Assembly: GCF_021869535.1 (NCBI RefSeq)
Contig: NW_026262701.1
Coordinates: forward strand, 41,915,278-41,979,277
Reading direction: 5' to 3'
Origin: Mytilus californianus
Lineage: Eukaryota; Mollusca; Bivalvia; Mytilida; Mytilidae
DNA length: 64,000 nucleotides
Shown here in pieces: positions 1 through 10,400 of this stretch. Each line of letters starts with the position of its first letter. Positions within the stretch are counted from its first letter, which is position 1. The notes beneath the pieces are model-generated. The model was given only the letters and a program-made list of their open reading frames with translations. It ran no database searches and was not told the DNA's origin. Both the position numbers and the translations under genes were made by a program.

Positions 1-448
1 TTTTACAATATATTCCAAACTTCTTTTAAGAATGAAACAATATTTGTAATTGGAACACTATCAAATAAATCATACATATTATTGACATTGAAATGCTTCC
101 TACTAATATCAGCAAAGTCAACCCAATTAATTAAAATATGTTTAATAGTATACTTGCAGTTGCAAGGTTGAAAATATATCAATTGATATGTAATCCCTTA
201 TCATTTTTTAAAAACATCGTAATTACTATTTTTTGGGGGTTTAAGTCATGAAACATTACAATATCCACAGTGAAAATAAAATATGAAAATGCCTTTTTGC
301 ACAATTCTATTTGAATAAACTTTCTTAAGAGAATATATGTTCTTATTATCCAGTAAAATTTTTTGTAATATTAATGAAAGAACAGGGTTCCAATGTCCCC
401 CGCATTGCACATATTTTATCTATCCAAGGTACAAGGGCAATAACTAAA
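1..448. other. AT-rich sequence, no gene seen
   Basis: No convincing exon, RNA gene or repeat boundary is visible. A short stretch near 389-405 (tgtcccccgcattgcac) resembles the stem of the hairpin at 3636-3663, so this may be an eroded end of the same repeat family. Confidence 0.4.
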
Positions 449-602
449 TAAAATGCTTCGCTGGGGCGCAGCTTGATACGACCGCAGAGGTCGAACCCTG
501 AACAGTTGGGGCAAGTATGGACACAACATTCAAGCTTGATACAGCTCTGAATTTGGATTGTTATTAAATATTTGACACAGCATAGGTTTCTGACACAGAA
601 AG
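449..602 (+). mobile_element. Composite repeat A, head module, copy 1
   Basis: This block of about 150 bases starts ataaaatgcttcgctgggg and contains a gcttgatacgaccgcagag core and a catagg-tttctgacacaga end. Near-identical copies occur at 17478-17640, 40290-40442 and 41158-41310. Three of the four copies are followed directly by the same tandem array. The plan of a conserved head plus a tandem-repeat core matches non-autonomous Helentron-like/pearl-type elements known from bivalves. That classification is inference; repetition of the module is seen directly. Confidence 0.7.
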
Positions 603-2145
603 AATGTGGTCTAAGAACTTGAATTTTTTTAATTTACCTATTATGGTCCAATGTCCAAAATCAAAATACATGGTTAGATTCAGCATATCAAAGAACCCCA
701 TATATTCAATTTTTGTTAAAATCAAACAAAGTTTAATTTTGGACCCTTTGGACCTTAATGTAGACCAATTTAAAAAACGGGACTTAAAATTAAAAATCTA
801 AATACACGGTTAGATTTGGAATATCAAAAAACCCCAATAATTCAATTTTTGATGAAATCAAACAAAGTTTAATTTTGGACCCTTTTGACCTCAATATGAA
901 CCAATTTGATAGCGGGGCCCACAAATAAAAAATCTAAGTTCATGGTTAGATTCAGCATATCAAAGAACCCCATATATTCAATTTTTGTTGAAATCAAAAA
1001 AAATATAATTTTGGACCCCAACTTGGACCAACTTGAAAACTGGGCCCATAATCAAAAATCTAAACACATGTTTAGATTCAGCATATCAAAGAACCCCAAG
1101 AATTCAATTTTTGTTAAAATCAAACTAAGTTTAATTTTGGACCCTTTGGACCTCAATGAAGACCAATTTAAAAAACGGGACCCAAATTAAAAATCTAAAA
1201 ACACGGTTAGATTTGGCATATCAAAGAACCCCATATATTCAATTTTCGATGAAATCAAACAAAGTTTAATTTTGGACCCTTTTGACCTCAATATGAACCA
1301 ATTTGATAGCGGGGCCTACAAATAAAAAATCTAAATACATGGTTAGATTCAGCATATCAAAGAACCTCATATATTCAATTTTTGTTGAAATCAAACAAAG
1401 TTTAATTTTGGACCCCAATTTGGACAAACTTGAAAACTGGGCCCATAATCAAAAATCTAAATACATGTTTAGATTCAGCATATCAAAGAACCCCATATAT
1501 TCAATTTTTGTTGAAATCAAACAAAGTTTAAATACTGGAACCTATCTTGGACCAACTTGAAAACTGGGCCCATAATCAAAAATCTAAACACATGTTTAGA
1601 TTCAGCAAATCAAAGAACCCCAAGAATTCAATTTTTGTTAAAATCAAACTAAGTTTAATTTGGACCCTTTGGACCTCAATGTAGACCAATTTAAAAAACA
1701 GGACCCAAAATTAAAAACCTAAATACACAGTTAGATTTGGAATATCAAAGAACCCCAATAATTCAATTTTAGATGAAATCAAACAAAGTTTAATTTTGGA
1801 CCCTTTTGACCTCAATATGAACCAATTAGATAACGGGGTCCACAAATAAAAAATCTAAATACATGGTTAGATTCAGCATATCAAAGAACCCCATATATTC
1901 AATTTTTGTTGAAATCAAACAAAGTTTAATTTTGGACCCCAATTTGGACCAACTTGAAAACTGGGCCAAAAATCAAAAATCTAAATACATGTTTAGATTC
2001 AGCATATCAAAGAACCTCATATATTCAATTTTTGCTAAAATCAAACAAAGTTTAATTTTGGACCCTTTGGACATTAATGTAGACCAATTTGAAAACTGGA
2101 CCCAAAATTAAAAATCTAAATACACTGTTAGATTCGGCATAACAA
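603..2145 (+). repeat. Tandem array of composite repeat A
   Basis: About eleven to twelve copies of a unit carry ttcagcatatcaaagaaccc, a ttcaatttttg-ttgaaatcaaac segment and tttaattttggaccc. Successive copies of the gcatatcaaag motif lie alternately about 126 and 135 bases apart, so the array has a two-monomer period near 261 bases. The short open frames across it are by-products of unit lengths divisible by three and of repeated translation (SISKNPIYSIF). They are not counted as genes. The same array follows the head at 40.29 kb. Confidence 0.85.
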
Positions 2146-2574
2146 ATAAATAAATGTGATCAAAGATTTTACAAATCTAATGCGCCATACTGTGCAATTA
2201 AAGATTACTTCTTGAAATTTTTCAATATTTGAAATTTGAAAAAAAAATAATATTTGAAGAATAATTCTTTTTAATTTCTGAAATCTGAAATGAGAAAAAA
2301 TTGGCCCCCCACAATTTCTTTTTATCCCCCCCCCCCCCCTTTTTCCCCCAAAAAAATTCTTTCCCTCAAGATATGGTCATAATCTCAATTCAAATTTCCA
2401 ATGGAGTCGGCAACCATAATTACCCATTTAAATTTACCATAGTGCTAACTTAATCTATTTTATAATAGAATTAATAAAAATATAGTGTCAAATCTTTCAT
2501 ATGGATTTTTTTGTAAAAAAAAAAGATGAAAACATTTGCAGATATTTTTACTGGTCTTCCTTTATAAATATGCA
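2146..2574. other. Low-complexity AT/C-rich stretch, no gene
   Basis: Contains a poly-C/poly-T run at about 2325-2347. No gene or repeat of defined structure was recognised. Confidence 0.4.
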
Positions 2575-2583
2575 TTTCTTTAA

Positions 2584-2768
2584 ACATAATTTAAAAGCAG
2601 TGTAAGGGAAGTAACCAAAACGTTGTATTTGGATTACCTCCCTTACACTGTTTTAGATTATCTTTATTGTTCATTAACTATTACTTTATACATAATTTAA
2701 AAGCAGTGTAAGGGAGATAATTTCAATGATGTATTTGATTTATCTCCCTTACACTGCTTTAAATTATG
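2584..2768. repeat. Two tandem foldback hairpins
   Basis: Two adjacent inverted repeats, each with arms of roughly 25-30 bases. The arms begin with taaaagcagtgtaaggga and return as tcccttacactgctttaa, with short loops. The first lies at about 2590-2665 and the second at about 2695-2768. A diverged single copy lies at 43325-43400, again directly upstream of composite repeat B, so the hairpin is probably a module of that element. Confidence 0.75.
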
Positions 2769-2799
2769 TTTTGTACTAAAGTATTTGTCCATTAACCAG

Positions 2800-3212
2800 G
2801 ACAACCTTTTTTTTCCCCCCTTTTTTGCCCCTAATTCCTAAACGGTTTGAGCCATAACCCCCCAAAGCAAATCCTAACCATCCCTTTGTGGTATGGAAAC
2901 TTGTAGTATAATTTCAGAGCGATCCATACACCGTTCCACAGTTATTGTCTGGAAACTAGAAAATGCTCATTTTTGGCCCCTTTTTGGCCCCTAATTCCTT
3001 AACTGTTGGTACCATAACCCCCAAAATCAATCCCAACCTTCCTTTTGTGGTATTTAACCTTATGGTAAAATTTCAAAAAGATCCATTCACTTAAACTAAA
3101 GTTAGAGTGCGAAAACCAATATGTATTCGGACGACGACGCCGGACGACGACGACGACGACAACGTCATACCAATATACGACCACAAAATTTTTTTGCGGT
3201 CGTATAAAAAAG
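2800..3212 (+). mobile_element. Composite repeat B, copy 1
   Basis: Tandem modules contain ttttggcccctaattcct, ataacccccaaa, and a gatccattcacttaaac segment. They are followed by a cgacgacgac run and a terminal hairpin (atacgaccacaaa / tttgcggtcgtat) ending in taaaa. Longer copies occur at 18.70-19.60 kb and 43.43-44.36 kb with the same final hairpin. The terminal hairpin plus tandem core fits a non-autonomous Helitron/Helentron-type element, but this is inference. Confidence 0.7.
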
Positions 3213-3239
3213 CACTTTTTTTTTGTTCTAGAAGACTTT

Positions 3240-3680
3240 TTATTAATATCTTAGAGAAATGAAGGCTTCAGAGCAAATGCAATGTAGTTCCATTATAATC
3301 AATAATTCCAAGGGCACAACTTGTTCAAATATTTGATCAGTAGTTATTTTCGAAAGTGTCAAATTTAAGACATTACTGATGTAAACCTATGATATAAGTT
3401 TCATAAAATTCTGGCAACAATTGAACTAATGAGAGTGTTAACAATGCAATTTTCCGTATAATCAATGTTTCCAAGGAACATAACTCTTTAAAAAATAATT
3501 GATCAGCACTGATTTTCAAACTCGTCTAAGATACTTGCTGATATAAACCTATGATATAAGTTTAATAAAAAATCTGGCAAGAATTGTACACGTGAGAGCG
3601 CAAACAAGACCAGACGTACGCCCGGTATTTCTATGTCCCCCGCAACTTGTTGTGCGGGGGACAATAAAATCATCATAAAC
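3240..3680. repeat. Related tandem modules ending in a GC-rich hairpin
   Basis: Two diverged modules of about 190 bases share ttccaagg-cataac, tgatcag, acctatgatataagttt and ataaaa-tctggcaa segments. They end at a strong hairpin at 3636-3663, with arms gtcccccgcaa and ttgtgcgggggac. The plan is the same as composite repeat B (tandem core plus terminal hairpin followed by ataaaat) with a different hairpin sequence. Confidence 0.6.
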
Positions 3681-3895
3681 ATGAGGATTAAAATTTTGTA
3701 CTCCAGACGCACATTTCATCTACAAAAGTCTCATCAGTGACTCTTGAATCAAAAAGTTAAAAAGGACAAATAAAGAATGAAGTTGAATATAAATCCATAA
3801 TATAATACACAAAGATATCCATATAATTTTTTTTAATTATTTTATTTGGCCTGAGGAAGACCACTTCAGGTCTAACTATCCACTTTTGTCTTGAA

Positions 3896-3965
3896 CTATT
3901 CGAATTTCTCTAGAGGTTTATCATGGTGCTCCCGAGTCCCATCTACCTCAAATCCAATGTACTGC
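3896..3965 (-). CDS. Terminal exon of an unidentified minus-strand gene
   Basis: Reading the minus strand, a pyrimidine-rich acceptor (ttatttttag) precedes a 70-base exon. It encodes QYIGFEVDGTREHHDKPLEK-FE and then a TAG stop. An AATAAA signal lies about 50 bases past the stop (plus-strand tttatt at 3841-3846), as expected for a last exon. The entry phase (one base completes a codon) matches the donor of the exon at 4433-4513, giving CAG (Gln) across the junction. I do not recognise the protein family. The call rests on splice signals, phase match, an amino-acid composition unlike random AT-rich translation, and the poly(A) signal. Upstream exons were not found. Confidence 0.45.
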
Positions 3966-4432
3966 CTAAAAATAATAAATGTAATAATTATAAAAAGAAT
4001 CAAAAATGAAATAAACACATGTTGTAATTAAATATCTTAACTTTTCCATACTAAAATTTCAATTCAGGCTGTCTTTTGTTTTGTTTTGTTTTGATTTAAT
4101 TCAGTTCATATTTTTTTTTATGGAAATATATAAATTGGGATGTTTTTTGTTTTGTCTTGTTCTGAATTTTCGATTCTTATATATTCTTGGCTTTTTAAAT
4201 ATTCGGCTTTAAGCATTCCTGATGAAGGTTAATCCAGAAAAGCACTTCAAATGCATTAAATTTATAACGTGTTGTTTTCATTTTTTAAATGATCTAATTA
4301 TGAAAATTCAAAATTTTGGTTAATGTGTCATTAATAATATAAATGTTTTGATGTAGATTCAGTTTAATATGTATATTACAGTGAACAAGGTTTTGAAGTA
4401 GATTCAGTTTAATTAATAAGTACAATACTCAC

Positions 4433-4513
4433 TGGTGATTCAACCTCTGAGTTTTAGATAATGGACAAAGGAGTTCCTCTCGTCCATAAACATCTCCTGA
4501 CGTCAAGGAACAG
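4433..4513 (-). CDS. Penultimate exon of the same unidentified gene
   Basis: An 81-base exon (phase 2 in, phase 2 out) lies between an acceptor aattttcctttcag and a donor gtgagt. It encodes CSLTSGDVYGREELL followed by CPLSKTQRLNH. Joined to the exon at 3896-3965 it gives a C-terminus of about 50 residues. No signal peptide, membrane segment or familiar motif is visible, and I cannot name the protein. The exon that should join its 5' side was not found in the window. Confidence 0.45.
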
Positions 4514-5596
4514 CTGAAAGGAAAATTAAAATCAAGGTGAAAATATAAATATCTCATCCTATGAATATATATCAATTTATTAGAACATTATCATTCTAGA
4601 TTCATTTTTCTTACAAAAGGAAAACAATTGTTTGTATAGAAATAAAAACAAACAGTTACATAAATAATGTCAGTCTGGATTACTCACCATGTAAAAATAT
4701 GTCATTTTTATATTCATTTTTATCTTTATTGCAATCAGTTATGTGTGCTGATTTGTAAATCTTATTTAGCGTCATTTTTGTGGATCTTGTATTATGATCA
4801 TTTTTTACTGTTTACTGTTGATACCTATCTATTAAAACTTTCGAAATACTTGGCAAAAATTCAAAAAATTAGTAGAATTAGTCATTTAAGGGCAATATAT
4901 AAATCTTATTTTGCTGAACGTTTCAATTCTTTCTTTTTATTTGGAAAAAAACCCCAAAGATGGATATTTTTTAAGATGTCCCCCCCCCCCCCCCCCCCCC
5001 TTTATTTTGGTGAGTTAAAATCCTATAGTTTTATCCCAATACATTTTTCACTTGATAAATATCAGATTTTTTTTTCAATATCACATATTTTATTAATTTT
5101 TTGGCTGACCCACCAACAGAAAAATTGTTACTCCTCTCCAGATGACTTATTATATATTATATTGTGATATAATCAGTTGCATATCTAGGCCGTTTTTACG
5201 TGTACCCCTGAACCTCGGCGAGGGGTCTGAGGGCTCCCAGCGAGCCCAGGGCAGAGGACCTCCTGGTTAGGGGCGAAACCCCCAGAAGTTCATGCGTTAT
5301 CGTAAAAATTATACCATTTCTGTCATTAAAAACTAATCAATAGCAACATACTTGGACGGTTGAGAACAAAACATTACTACATAAGAGATGATTTCAGCTT
5401 CCCAGTTGTGAACTTTCCATTTCTATGTAGCAACATTCCAGCAGAACCTGCATATGGAGTATATATATCCCAGAGCTTGCATTTCCTATCATGATTTCCT
5501 TGATGGATGTTGCTGCTTACAAGGAAGCTATCAAACCAAGAGTTCCAAGTGGTGAAGTTGAAATCATCCCTTCAAAAATTTTAAGATCGCTATTAT
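4514..5596. other. AT-rich sequence with poly-C run; no gene
   Basis: Contains a run of more than 20 C at about 4979-5000. The long open frame across 4667-5167 is low-complexity translation of T-rich DNA. At 5195-5290 a GC-rich block (hairpin 5231-5247 followed by a gttaggggcgaaaccccc segment) resembles the subterminal blocks of the hAT-like elements at 42.3-42.4 kb and 63.7-63.8 kb. It may be a remnant of such an element. Confidence 0.45.
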
Positions 5597-5740
5597 ACAT
5601 TTATTTCCCGTGCCGGAGGGAAATATGAAGATTTGTTCTCCCAAGAATATTCATATTTCACGAGGGCTCTGCCCGAGGGAAATATGATTTTTCGAGGGTG
5701 AGCAAATCTTCATATCTCCCGAGGCAAAGGGAAATGAATG
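5597..5740. repeat. Foldback inverted repeat
   Basis: Two arms of about 45 bases (around 5597-5642 and 5695-5740) are imperfect reverse complements, sharing atatgaagatttg and a catt-atttccc end. They could fold into one long hairpin. It is probably a small foldback transposon or the ends of a MITE. No target-site duplication was established. Confidence 0.5.
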
Positions 5741-6254
5741 TTTTATTCCACCGCCTATGCTTTGTTTACTATCAATACATTAAATATTATTTTGCATACA
5801 TTTTTTTTCTTATCCGCTTGTTTTTGTAAGTCAAACTAAACACGAGATACCCATTGATAAATAGTAAGGATCAAAATTTAATTATAATAAGTCTTTTTGT
5901 TTTATCGTCTGAAATAAATTTGAACATGATAATGAATTTTGCTATCGCTATTTTAAGAAGAATAAGAAGTTCAAAACGTTATGTACTTTAACCGTGCGTA
6001 ACGTCGCATGAAGTAATCCCGAGATTTCAGAAGGGAATATGATCCTCAGAATGGAATATGAAGATTTGTTCAATGACACGTGGGATCGTCTCAACCAATC
6101 AAATATTGATTAAACTATCAATATGTTTAAACAGTGGAATAATAAAAGTTGTTTGACTGTTTCGGAATATCTGTTTCACAGATTACGACGGATATATTCC
6201 ACTGTTTGAAACCACAATCCCTGTCCTCTTTTCCCTGAGTGCGACCTACCGAAT

Positions 6255-6560
6255 TAGACATATCATCGGGTTTTTACTTACATGAGCAACACAACAGGTG
6301 CCACATGTGGAACAGGATCTGCTTACCCTTCTATAGAACCTGAGATCACCCTCAGTTTTAAGTGAGGTTTTTATTGCCAAGTCTTTAGTTTTCTATGTTG
6401 TCTGTTATGTACTGTTGTTTGTCTTTTCATAGTTTTTCGTCTTTTGAAATGGCATTGTTAGTTTGTTTTCAACTGATGAGTTTGAATATCCCTTTGGTAT
6501 ATTTCGCCTCTCTTTTAGAGTTTGATTTGGGTTTTTTTTTTCATGTTAGATTTATTCATT
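6255..6560 (+). repeat. Interspersed repeat typical of mussels
   Basis: The block contains cttacatgagcaacacaaca, gtgccacatgtggaacagga, tctgcttaccc, cctgagatcaccc, then gttttctatgttgt and ccctttggtat. I recognise this series as a very common interspersed repeat in Mytilus-type sequence. The class is uncertain (a retroelement 3' region is possible). The late segment resembles tttgatagccgtttggtatc in the repeats at 53.0 and 53.9 kb. Confidence 0.55.
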
Positions 6561-7199
6561 GTGTTGATTTGGAATCTAATGGTCATTTGTTTTAAAGAAA
6601 AATGTCCAAACCAGATACTTTAAAATATGTTTAAAAGGAGTTGTGGGTTAAACCAATCAATCAACAAAAAATTCAAAACTTTGTAAGGATAGTTGTGATC
6701 CAGCCATAGCTAGTCTCATATTCTTTCTGACCATACTTTTTTCAAAATTTTTTCTCTTTTCATTTCCAGTCTTACTGTAAAATTTCTATGTTATTGTCCA
6801 AAGGTAGGGAATTTCGCAATATTGATGCAAATATAGATATATATACTGATCTTTCGATTTTAGACTCTGTCAGATTTTATTTTTGACAAGAATGGAAAGG
6901 AAAATCGTCAAACAAGTTTTATATGCCATTAATAATGACAGGTTTAATAATTTCCAGAAAGAGCCCTTATAAATGCACTTTCTCAACAACAAAAATTAAA
7001 AAAAATAATAACTATTTTTTATCTTAATTGGTGTTCATTCTTCATTAAGAAAAAATACATTTCCTGTATTCAAATCTGAATGTACAAATACCTAATGCTG
7101 AGATATTTCCAATTACTGTTAAATAGCAATATAATGGGATATAAATGTAAAACAAACAAAGACCGTACTTTGACCTATAAAGGTTTACTTTTATAAATT

Positions 7200-7262
7200 T
7201 TGACTTGGATGGAGAGTTGTCTCATTGGCACTCATACCACATCTTCTTATATCTAAATAAAT
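7200..7262 (+). repeat. Tail fragment of interspersed repeat C
   Basis: Carries ggagagttgtctcattggca followed by catacca-catcttcttatat. The same end occurs at 14822-14870, inverted at 16095-16155, and partly at 19608-19626. This is probably the 3' end of a retroelement family. Confidence 0.6.
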
Positions 7263-7436
7263 TTTATTGCAGAAAATGCTCAGATAAAGAGTTATTCAAT
7301 TTTGTTTAATATTTCAACCAAATTTCTGATAATTGTAACTAATTAATTAGAACTTGATTGTTGACTTATGTCAGATGATAATGGCACTGGTTTTACAAGT
7401 AAAATAAAATTTGCTTGCATTTTTTTATACATATTT

Positions 7437-7473
7437 TCTGGGACTATTATACTATTAGTATAATAGTCCCAGA
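7437..7473. repeat. Perfect 37-base palindrome
   Basis: Arms of 18 bases (tctgggactattatacta and its exact reverse complement) flank a single central T. It may be a minimal foldback element or fused inverted terminal repeats. No product is encoded. Confidence 0.85.
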
Positions 7474-10400
7474 TATTTTTTTCATTTTAAGCATTTTCTT
7501 TGAAAAAAAAAACCACATCAGATTAATCATTCAGCTAGCTAGCAAAATTAACAGAATATTTTAATGTAGTGTAGACCAAAATAAATAATACATCTGTAGG
7601 TTTACTATTGAGGTCAAGAATGTGTGTATTCAGTTAGGTGTGTAATAAATTGTGTCTATTTAATTATGTAACAGGTCATGAGATATTAACTGTTTTGAAT
7701 TAAGCCTGGGGTTGTTTCTCATTAATACTTATTTGAAAATCATGACAGTTAATAATCATTCTGACTCTTACTTGCCTATGGAAAGAATACCATTTCAAAA
7801 AAGTGTGGGAATCAACTATATAAAGATATATTATTACACATGTTGACCTACATTTCACTGAACAATAATTTAAACAAGCACAAGATACTAATATAATACT
7901 TTCAAAATTCTTATCAACTGATTCAATTGATGTACAAATACTTTTTCAAATTAATTCATAAATAGTAAATCATCATGAATTTTGATTTAGAAAGGAACTA
8001 TATGCAAGTGTATATCTAAAATAAAGTCACTATTCGACCAATCTTTTCTTAATTTAAGGGCAAATAACATGTCAAAAGTTTGCAGTTGATGATTAAAATG
8101 GTGTAGAAAGTTTCTGCAATTCATTAAAACACATAATTGGTTTCATGATATGTCTTCAACTCAGTATTCTGCACCATCTCCAAAACCAGAGTGATCGCAT
8201 AGATCAAGCATGGCTGAATCAAAAAGCAAGTCTGTCATTCTATTAATTATTTTAACATCATCTAATTCTCTCACCTTTTTACACGAAAATTTTGATCAAA
8301 ATACTTTCTCTCTCCAAAATTCATGTGCAATTTGACGTAAACGTAGCTACGCACCAGATAATTGAGTTGTAACCATTAATTCGAGATTTTTTCAGTATAA
8401 AATTTAGCATTACCTAAACTATATATCTGATTGAAATTAACTTTTAATCTTATGGGTCAGTCTTCTATTAACACCAACATAATGAAGTCTTTGCACCTAT
8501 ACAATTATGAAATAAAAGAAGATTCTTCGAATATTTAATTGAAACATCAGTCAAATGACATTATCAAAATGACATCTAGCGGTCATCATAAAATCAATAG
8601 ATAGGTGTCTGTTTATTATGTCCAGATTTATATTGTCTGAATGTGTTAAAGTTGTGAATAAATAAAACAGAAAATATCAAAGACCTACCTTCAACGACTT
8701 ACAGCTGCATTCAAGTATTGTTGCTCCAGTACTTAGGTTGCAAGGTTGCTTTTAAAAATGCCTCAGGTCAAAGGTCACTTTTAAACAAATTTATAAAGTC
8801 TTCTAAGTAAAGTTTTGAACATTTTTAAAGATCACAGGATGTTTCAAATGAGATGTCAGTTAAAAAAAACAACCCTCTAGGCCACAGGTCTGATTTGACC
8901 ATGTTGGATTCACATAACTTATCTTGGTCTCCACAAATTTTATAAAACTATCTTGAAATTTTTTTAATGTAAACTATCCCACTAGCACAAAAGTCAGTTT
9001 AAGAAGAACTGACATACTGCAGTCTGTGTGCCCTCAGGAAAATTGGTCTTCATGATGGATCACAAATCTGACAAAAATGAAATCATTTATAACTGTGTTA
9101 CCCACAACGAAAAAATTGAACACGAGTTATTAAATGTATGGCAACTACTGGTCACTTTAATTTATTATTTAGCAAATTCCCAGCAATAAATTTTAACAAT
9201 GCAATTCAAAGAGGACATTCTGGAGTGGCATCACACATTACTCAATACAATTTACTATTAATCTGTAGAAAAATTTCCACACAATGTACAGAACTACAGA
9301 CTAAAGAATCATCTCTTGTCATGTGACATCATCTCATTAAGATTTCTTGGTGAAAATTCTTTTCAACTTACTTTGGCTATAATCAGGACTGGTTTCTTTT
9401 ACAAAACTTGTCATGAAAATGGCAGTCATCACTAAATCTTGGAAGGACATATCAACCAGTTTTTACTCCTGAAAATATAAATAACTGAACATTTATATGG
9501 AGCTTTAAATTTACTATACATATTCTGACTGGTAACTGGCAATTCATTACTTATTGGCTTTGAATTGTTTTTCTGTCAATTTCACCTTCAACAAATGGCA
9601 GTATTGTTTTGCACTCACTATTCTAAAAGACTTTTAAAATCCTTTTTTAAGAATGAAGAACAACAATAAAATCACTATTAAATTGAAATTGGCTATCAAG
9701 AAAATGTATCCCTTATTTCCTCTTATACAACTTGTCAGCAGTAATAAGTGAAAAAAACAAAACCTTTTTGCACACATTTGTGGCATCAAGGAGCTGAGAC
9801 TGCTAACTCTTGTGAAATATCCAAGTATTTATAGGTTTTAGTGGAATTGGTGCTGCCTAATCTTTAGTTTCAAGACATTTTACATTTATCCTGGCTTTTG
9901 TCTGTCCATTTTTTATTTAAAACTATGCTTGCCCCTTTGTAAATTTTCCTTTTAAATCACATTAAGTTCACATATGTACCACACAACTAATTTCTTATTT
10001 CTGTAGAAAATGATGCGTCTGTTTGACCGTTTTTTCTATTAATAATTTCAGCAGCATCTATCTTAATTATTAAGAGGCAGTACCAGATACTATTACCTTT
10101 CTAATCTTCTGATATGCACTGCTTGGATTTAGGAATTTTTTTATACAATGTATTTGAACAATATTAAGAAAAGTACCTCAAACAAATTGGAAAATTACCA
10201 TTGTCCATAAAGTTAAGAAAAATGATTAAAGAAATTTGATACTCTAATACTGCCATATGGTTTACCCATGTCTCAACAAGTCATTCATCCTAGGCCATAC
10301 CAAAATGGATGCCAAGTAATAACAAGATCTCAGTCTTAAATATGAAATTCTCATTAAAATTCTGTAACACCTTGATACATCTTAATCAATATTCAGCTTT

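Noticed and set aside
604-2111. Four plus-strand open frames repeating SISKNPIYSIFVEIKQSLIL
   Set aside because: They are translations of a tandem repeat whose unit length keeps frame. The same peptides recur at 40.5 kb, and there are no splice or start signals.
4667-5167. 166-codon plus-strand open frame
   Set aside because: Composition is what T-rich DNA gives (Phe, Leu, Ile, Tyr), and it crosses a poly-C run read as polyproline. No domain is visible, and a candidate exon pair lies on the other strand nearby.
8660-8755. Possible small exon on the minus strand (TGATILECSCKSLK)
   Set aside because: The donor is good, but the acceptor lacks a pyrimidine tract, and no partner exon with matching phase was found.
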